A stretch of 64,000 bases of DNA from NCBI GenBank assembly GCA_963603285.1, contig CAVCMG010000010.1, positions 25,470-89,469 of the forward strand. Reading direction: 5' to 3'. The DNA comes from UBA11957 sp963603285 (GTDB taxonomy: Bacteria > Bacillota > Clostridia > Lachnospirales > Lachnospiraceae). Below, in pieces: positions 61,142 to 64,000 of the stretch. A program made the translations under genes and the position numbers. Under the pieces are notes generated by a model. The model worked only from the letters and a program-made list of their open reading frames with translations, made no database searches and had not been told where the DNA came from. The stretch's first letter is position 1. Each line of letters begins with the position of its first letter.

Positions 61142-62611
61142 TTATTTAAACTCCAATATGTAAGATGGCATAGTGAGATCTCCATCCTCACATTTCAACA
61201 CACAATTTTCTTTCTTTTTCTTCAGAATATATTCCTGCCCATATTCTGTCCGTCCCTTTTTTTCAGAACTCATATTGGCCTGTGCAATCCATTGTAGAAA
61301 TACAATCCTTGTTTCTTCTGAAACTGTATCTTTAATATCAGAAAAAACAATCTTGTTATCTTTTATATAGTGCAAAACAATTTCTTTTTGTCTTCGTGCT
61401 TTTCTAAGATAGGCTTCTCTTTGCAGCATTTTCTCCATGGATTTATCTGAAAAACCAATTTTATCCTTCTTTTCCCGATACGAGCGGGTATGTGGTTTTA
61501 ACAAATAGCCTGCCGGGTCTTCTTCATAGATACTGCGATTGATAGCTGCCTCTTCTCTTGGTACATTTGTTTTGAAATGTTGTACATGCTGTACTCCAAA
61601 TACATGTGCTGACAAACGATGCGCCTTATCCAGATCTTTGCAATTCAGAAACATCTCCAGGAATTTGCGATAGTCATCTTTTCGGCTGATTCCCCAATTC
61701 TGCACCTGCACAATCAATGCGGCATTCTGGATAATATTCCGGATGACATCATTCGTGATCTGCAGTACTCTCTTCCCTTCGCTTTCATGTCCATCCATAT
61801 CCATAAACCATTGCTTCAGTGAATGCCATTTTGCCCATACATTTTCCCGGATCGTAGGTTCCGTATTTCCATGTATCTCCAATAAGGCATGAGGGATATC
61901 AAGCTCACTTTGAACAACATTTTCCAGAACAGTATGTTCTATGGATGCATCCACTTTTTTCAGAATCTGTTCAATACGTCTGGAATGACGTTGTAATTCC
62001 TGTACAAAATCGTTCAGATACGTAATGAATTTATCCTTATGTATAATAAATTCCACAGATTTCATCAGATGAGCCGACCGGCCTGAATAAAAATCCCGTA
62101 AATAATCCTTATAATTCTGATTCAGACGTTTAAAATCTTCCTGTAACATATGCCACCATTCGTTCACGTCTTTTGATGAAGCATATTCCATACTCTCGAA
62201 TTCTTCCAGGCTCTTCTCAATACGACTGAAAAAATTTGTTGCTAAATTGCCGGATTCGAAAAAAATATTCTCCAGTCGCACCGTTAAACGTTCAATCTCC
62301 ACAGCATATTCTGACATCGAATACCGATATTGCTTATTTTTATAATCTGCTATCGTATATACCCGTCCTGGATCCTGAATCGGAGTGAGATTCTTCCATT
62401 TTACCAAAGCATCCAGATCCTGTACCAGCTGTTCCATCGTATATCCGGCAAAGGCTTCATCCTGCCGAATCAGTTGATAAACATCTTCTTTATAAAGCTG
62501 ATAATTGACCTTCTCGTATTCCTGATAAAAGCACCTCATAATTTTTCGATAAATCGGTGCATTTGGAACGGACAAATATGATGTCTCCTGTATCGGTTCA
62601 TAATAAGACAT
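61142..62611 (-). CDS. jetA: Wadjet type II kleisin-like subunit JetA (DUF2397)
   Basis: 489 residues, the first gene of the operon. The start YYEPIQETSYLSVPNAPIYRKIMRCFYQEYEKVNYQLYKEDV is the DUF2397/TIGR02677 pattern. A long helical middle (about 110-330) and a basic C-terminal third follow. As the kleisin it would bridge the two JetC heads. AAAGGAGAAGG precedes the ATG. A minus-strand promoter is seen about 100 bases upstream. Confidence 0.9.
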   Translation of the reverse strand: MSYYEPIQETSYLSVPNAPIYRKIMRCFYQEYEKVNYQLYKEDVYQLIRQDEAFAGYTMEQLVQDLDALVKWKNLTPIQDPGRVYTIADYKNKQYRYSMSEYAVEIERLTVRLENIFFESGNLATNFFSRIEKSLEEFESMEYASSKDVNEWWHMLQEDFKRLNQNYKDYLRDFYSGRSAHLMKSVEFIIHKDKFITYLNDFVQELQRHSRRIEQILKKVDASIEHTVLENVVQSELDIPHALLEIHGNTEPTIRENVWAKWHSLKQWFMDMDGHESEGKRVLQITNDVIRNIIQNAALIVQVQNWGISRKDDYRKFLEMFLNCKDLDKAHRLSAHVFGVQHVQHFKTNVPREEAAINRSIYEEDPAGYLLKPHTRSYREKKDKIGFSDKSMEKMLQREAYLRKARRQKEIVLHYIKDNKIVFSDIKDTVSEETRIVFLQWIAQANMSSEKKGRTEYGQEYILKKKKENCVLKCEDGDLTMPSYILEFK

Positions 62612-62716
62612 GTGTAACCTTCTCCTTTTATCAAGATAGTTGCTTTATTGTTTTATCTCTTTTCCAGTAAACCATATATCAAGTCTAATAAAACGGACTT
62701 TAATCTTTTCCTCTTA

Positions 62717-62745
62717 AATAAAAATTCTTAAGGAGAAGATGTCAA
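62717..62745 (-). promoter_or_regulatory. jet operon promoter
   Basis: Minus strand TTGACA (62740-62745), 17 bases, TTTATT (62717-62722), in an AT-rich leader of about 100 bases. Confidence 0.55.
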
Positions 62746-62786
62746 CTTTATTTATACATCATCTATTCTGCTCTGCCAATTTTATA

Positions 62787-62815
62787 TTACACCGACAGTT
62801 TCAGACTGTTATAAT
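62787..62815 (+). promoter_or_regulatory. promoter of the small-peptide (toxin) transcript
   Basis: TATAAT at 62810-62815 with a weak -35 (ATTACA/TTACAC around 62786-62792). The start would be near 62822, at the edge of the 5' repeat arm. Confidence 0.55.
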
Positions 62816-62821
62816 CAAAAT

Positions 62822-63160
62822 ATGGGTGCTACCATAACGGTAGGCGGTTAGTCCTTCTCCAGAGGGTTGCAGAGTGCCAGTGGCACTCGTTTTGCAACGA
62901 CCGAAGTGAAACGGAGACCTGTGACCCTCTGATTACATAGAAACCTGTAAGGGAATCCAGTGGAAAGGAGGGCTAAGCCAATGAGTATTGTTGACTTCAT
63001 AGCAGTAGTGAGCTTCGGCTTAACCTGCTTTAGTATCGGATATACATTAGGCAAAGATAATCATAAACCACAAAAATAACCGCCCTGTCTGCAAACTAAG
63101 CGGTTATCTTTGTAATCAATAAGTATGTGGACTAACCGTCTATCGGTAGCACTCTTTTTC
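62822..63160 (+). ncRNA. structured transcript of the candidate type I toxin locus
   Basis: The 5' and 3' ends can pair: GTGCTACC (62826-62833) with GGTAGCAC (63145-63152), and CGGTTAGTCC (62845-62854) with GGACTAACCG (63129-63138). Inside, GTTGCA...AGTGCC/GGCACT...TGCAAC form a hairpin (about 62865-62900). CTCTTTTTCT follows the 3' arm. Long 5'-3' pairing is a known trait of type I toxin messages. The paired ends also resemble terminal repeats of a small mobile element. Confidence 0.6.
62981..63079 (+). CDS. small hydrophobic peptide, candidate type I toxin (32 aa)
   Basis: ATG at 62981, with AAAGGAGGG about nine bases upstream, TAA at 63077-63079. The 32-residue product starts MSIVDFIAVVSFGLTCFSIGY, a single membrane helix, and ends in a charged tail (GKDNHKPQK). 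Size, helix and tail match holin-like type I toxins such as the TxpA/BsrG group. An antisense promoter faces it from downstream, and the predicted antisense RNA reaches the end of the coding region. Toxicity is inferred only. Confidence 0.65.
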   Translation: MSIVDFIAVVSFGLTCFSIGYTLGKDNHKPQK

Positions 63161-63161
63161 T
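63075..63161 (-). ncRNA. predicted antisense antitoxin RNA (~87 nt)
   Basis: A strong minus-strand promoter starts transcription near 63161. The RNA would end at a hairpin ATAACCGC/GCGGTTAT followed by TTTTTG (about 63072-63110). It would be complementary to the 3' untranslated part of the peptide message, up to the stop codon. Confidence 0.55.
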
Positions 63162-63167
63162 ATAATC

Positions 63168-63196
63168 ATATTAGCACGCATCTGTGAAAATGTCAA
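63168..63196 (-). promoter_or_regulatory. promoter of the antisense RNA
   Basis: Exact TTGACA (63191-63196), 17 bases, TAATAT (63168-63173) on the minus strand. It lies just after the stop codon of the surface-protein gene. Confidence 0.65.
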
Positions 63197-63212
63197 AAAT
63201 TTTTCTTAGTGA

Positions 63213-64000
63213 TCACTTCCAGGATTTGTGTTTTCTTTTAATGCATACACCTCCAAGCACGCACATCGAAGCAAGCATAAGAATTACATATAACTGCATT
63301 TCTGAATTATCACCTGTCTGCGGGCTAGATTTTTTTGTAGTTCCAGTTGATGTTGACGTCTTTGTTGTGGAAGACGTTTGAGTTGGTGATGTCTCTGTTG
63401 ATGCTGTTTTCTTGTTTACTGTAAAGTGTGCTGTTGCTGTTCCACTCTCAGAAACAATCCCAAGTGTATGCTCACCTTCCAGAAGACTGGCAACATAGGC
63501 TTCTTTCAATGTAACGATTGTACTTCCTGATTTTACAGTGTAATTGCTTTCATCTACAGTTTTTCCATCAACCTCAACACGAATAAAATCATTATATGCT
63601 GTATCCGATGTAAAGGATAATGCCTTCTTTTCACCTACTGTTACAGTTGCTCCATCTCCCTTGATGATAACTGGAGCAATTTTTGCAAGTACAGTGTCTT
63701 CCTTTTTGATTTCATTCTGTGCTTTTTCATCACTGAAATACTTATCACAGTCATCGCAGCGCCAGTATGTGCTGTTTCCCTCTTTTGCTGCAGTGGCAGC
63801 TACTCCATCTGTCTTTTTCAAACTATGTCCGCTCGCCTTGATCTCCACTGGACTGCTTATCTCCGTTGTTCCAGTTGCATCTGAAAACAGCTTCCCACAG
63901 GTCTGACACTCCCAGTAAGCTTCATAGCCTGCTTCTGTACAGCTTGCTTCTTTCTTATCCACTGCTTGTAAATTATGTCCGCTTGCTTTAATCTCCACCG
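63213..64000 (-). CDS. sortase-anchored surface protein, N-terminus outside window
   Basis: The frame is open to the right edge. The visible ~262 residues contain two repeats of the form ASCTEAGYEAYWECQTCGKLFSD...TEI, with paired CxxC-like cysteines (second copy WRCDDCDKYFSD). A beta-rich domain (about 90-190) and a Thr/Ser-rich wall-spanning stretch follow. The end is SPQTGD, a membrane helix and KRKHKSWK. SPQTG fits the (S/P)PxTG sortase signal known in Clostridioides. It is a wall-anchored protein of unknown ligand, and the cysteine repeats are likely more numerous upstream. Confidence 0.82.
   Translation of the reverse strand, partial: VEIKASGHNLQAVDKKEASCTEAGYEAYWECQTCGKLFSDATGTTEISSPVEIKASGHSLKKTDGVAATAAKEGNSTYWRCDDCDKYFSDEKAQNEIKKEDTVLAKIAPVIIKGDGATVTVGEKKALSFTSDTAYNDFIRVEVDGKTVDESNYTVKSGSTIVTLKEAYVASLLEGEHTLGIVSESGTATAHFTVNKKTASTETSPTQTSSTTKTSTSTGTTKKSSPQTGDNSEMQLYVILMLASMCVLGGVCIKRKHKSWK

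Noticed and set aside
62848..63054. 68-codon minus-strand frame (TTG start) across the small-peptide locus
   Set aside because: It is the antisense reading of the structured toxin transcript, has no ribosome binding site and starts with TTG. The plus-strand peptide has the better initiation site.

Overview
The window looks like a piece of chromosome from a spore-forming, anaerobic, gut-type Firmicute, most likely a Lachnospiraceae member. The grounds are: mid GC content with AT-rich tracts; canonical AGGAGG ribosome binding sites and TTGACA/TATAAT promoters; a GerA-type germination operon and a SPOCS/LysM spore-coat-type protein; and a C-terminal SPQTG sorting signal. Most genes lie on the minus strand. 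I saw no rRNA, tRNA, CRISPR array or intact insertion sequence.

Layout. 0-2.8 kb: a nickel/peptide-type ABC importer (solute-binding protein cut by the left edge, a coupled 56-codon ORF, two permeases). 2.9-8.1 kb: PfkB-family sugar-phosphate kinase, branched-chain aminotransferase, then a two-gene unit with a divergent RelA/SpoT-domain protein. 8.2-10.2 kb: SEC-C protein and MetA on the plus strand. 10.2-17.6 kb: a lipoprotein resembling trigger factor, a small membrane protein, EamA exporter plus DegV, a four-helix protein, a membrane glycosyltransferase-like protein and citrate synthase. 17.9-25.3 kb: YwiB-like protein, germinant receptor operon with a GerB-GerC fusion behind a predicted sigma-G promoter, GntR regulator with ispE, and a lipoprotein/SPOCS pair behind a predicted sigma-E promoter. 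25.4-31.7 kb: PlsC, MurF, Ddl, L,D-transpeptidase and an aspartate aminotransferase, mostly envelope building.

32-34.3 kb: rRNA methyltransferase-like protein, a His-rich small protein and an SH3 secreted protein. 34.5-42.8 kb: a six-gene purine salvage operon (two adenine-deaminase paralogues plus a BMP-type nucleoside ABC importer) preceded by a structured leader that ends in a U-tract. 43.2-46.7 kb: an amino-acid ABC importer whose binding protein resembles the cysteine-binding protein CjaA. It is preceded by a strong promoter, a leader peptide with seven consecutive Cys codons, and a terminator whose 5' arm is perfectly complementary to a stretch of the leader. This is a complete candidate cysteine-responsive attenuator. 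46.8-51.9 kb: a response regulator/kinase/ABC exporter module with one 14-bp motif in front of both transcription units.

52-54.6 kb is a decay zone (a YhgE/Pip-like pseudogene and a MATE remnant around an intact GNAT gene). It borders a complete, more AT-rich type II Wadjet anti-plasmid operon (jetABCD, 54.7-62.6 kb). Upstream of jetA is a candidate type I toxin-antitoxin locus with convergent promoters (62.8-63.2 kb), followed by a sortase-anchored surface protein cut by the right edge.
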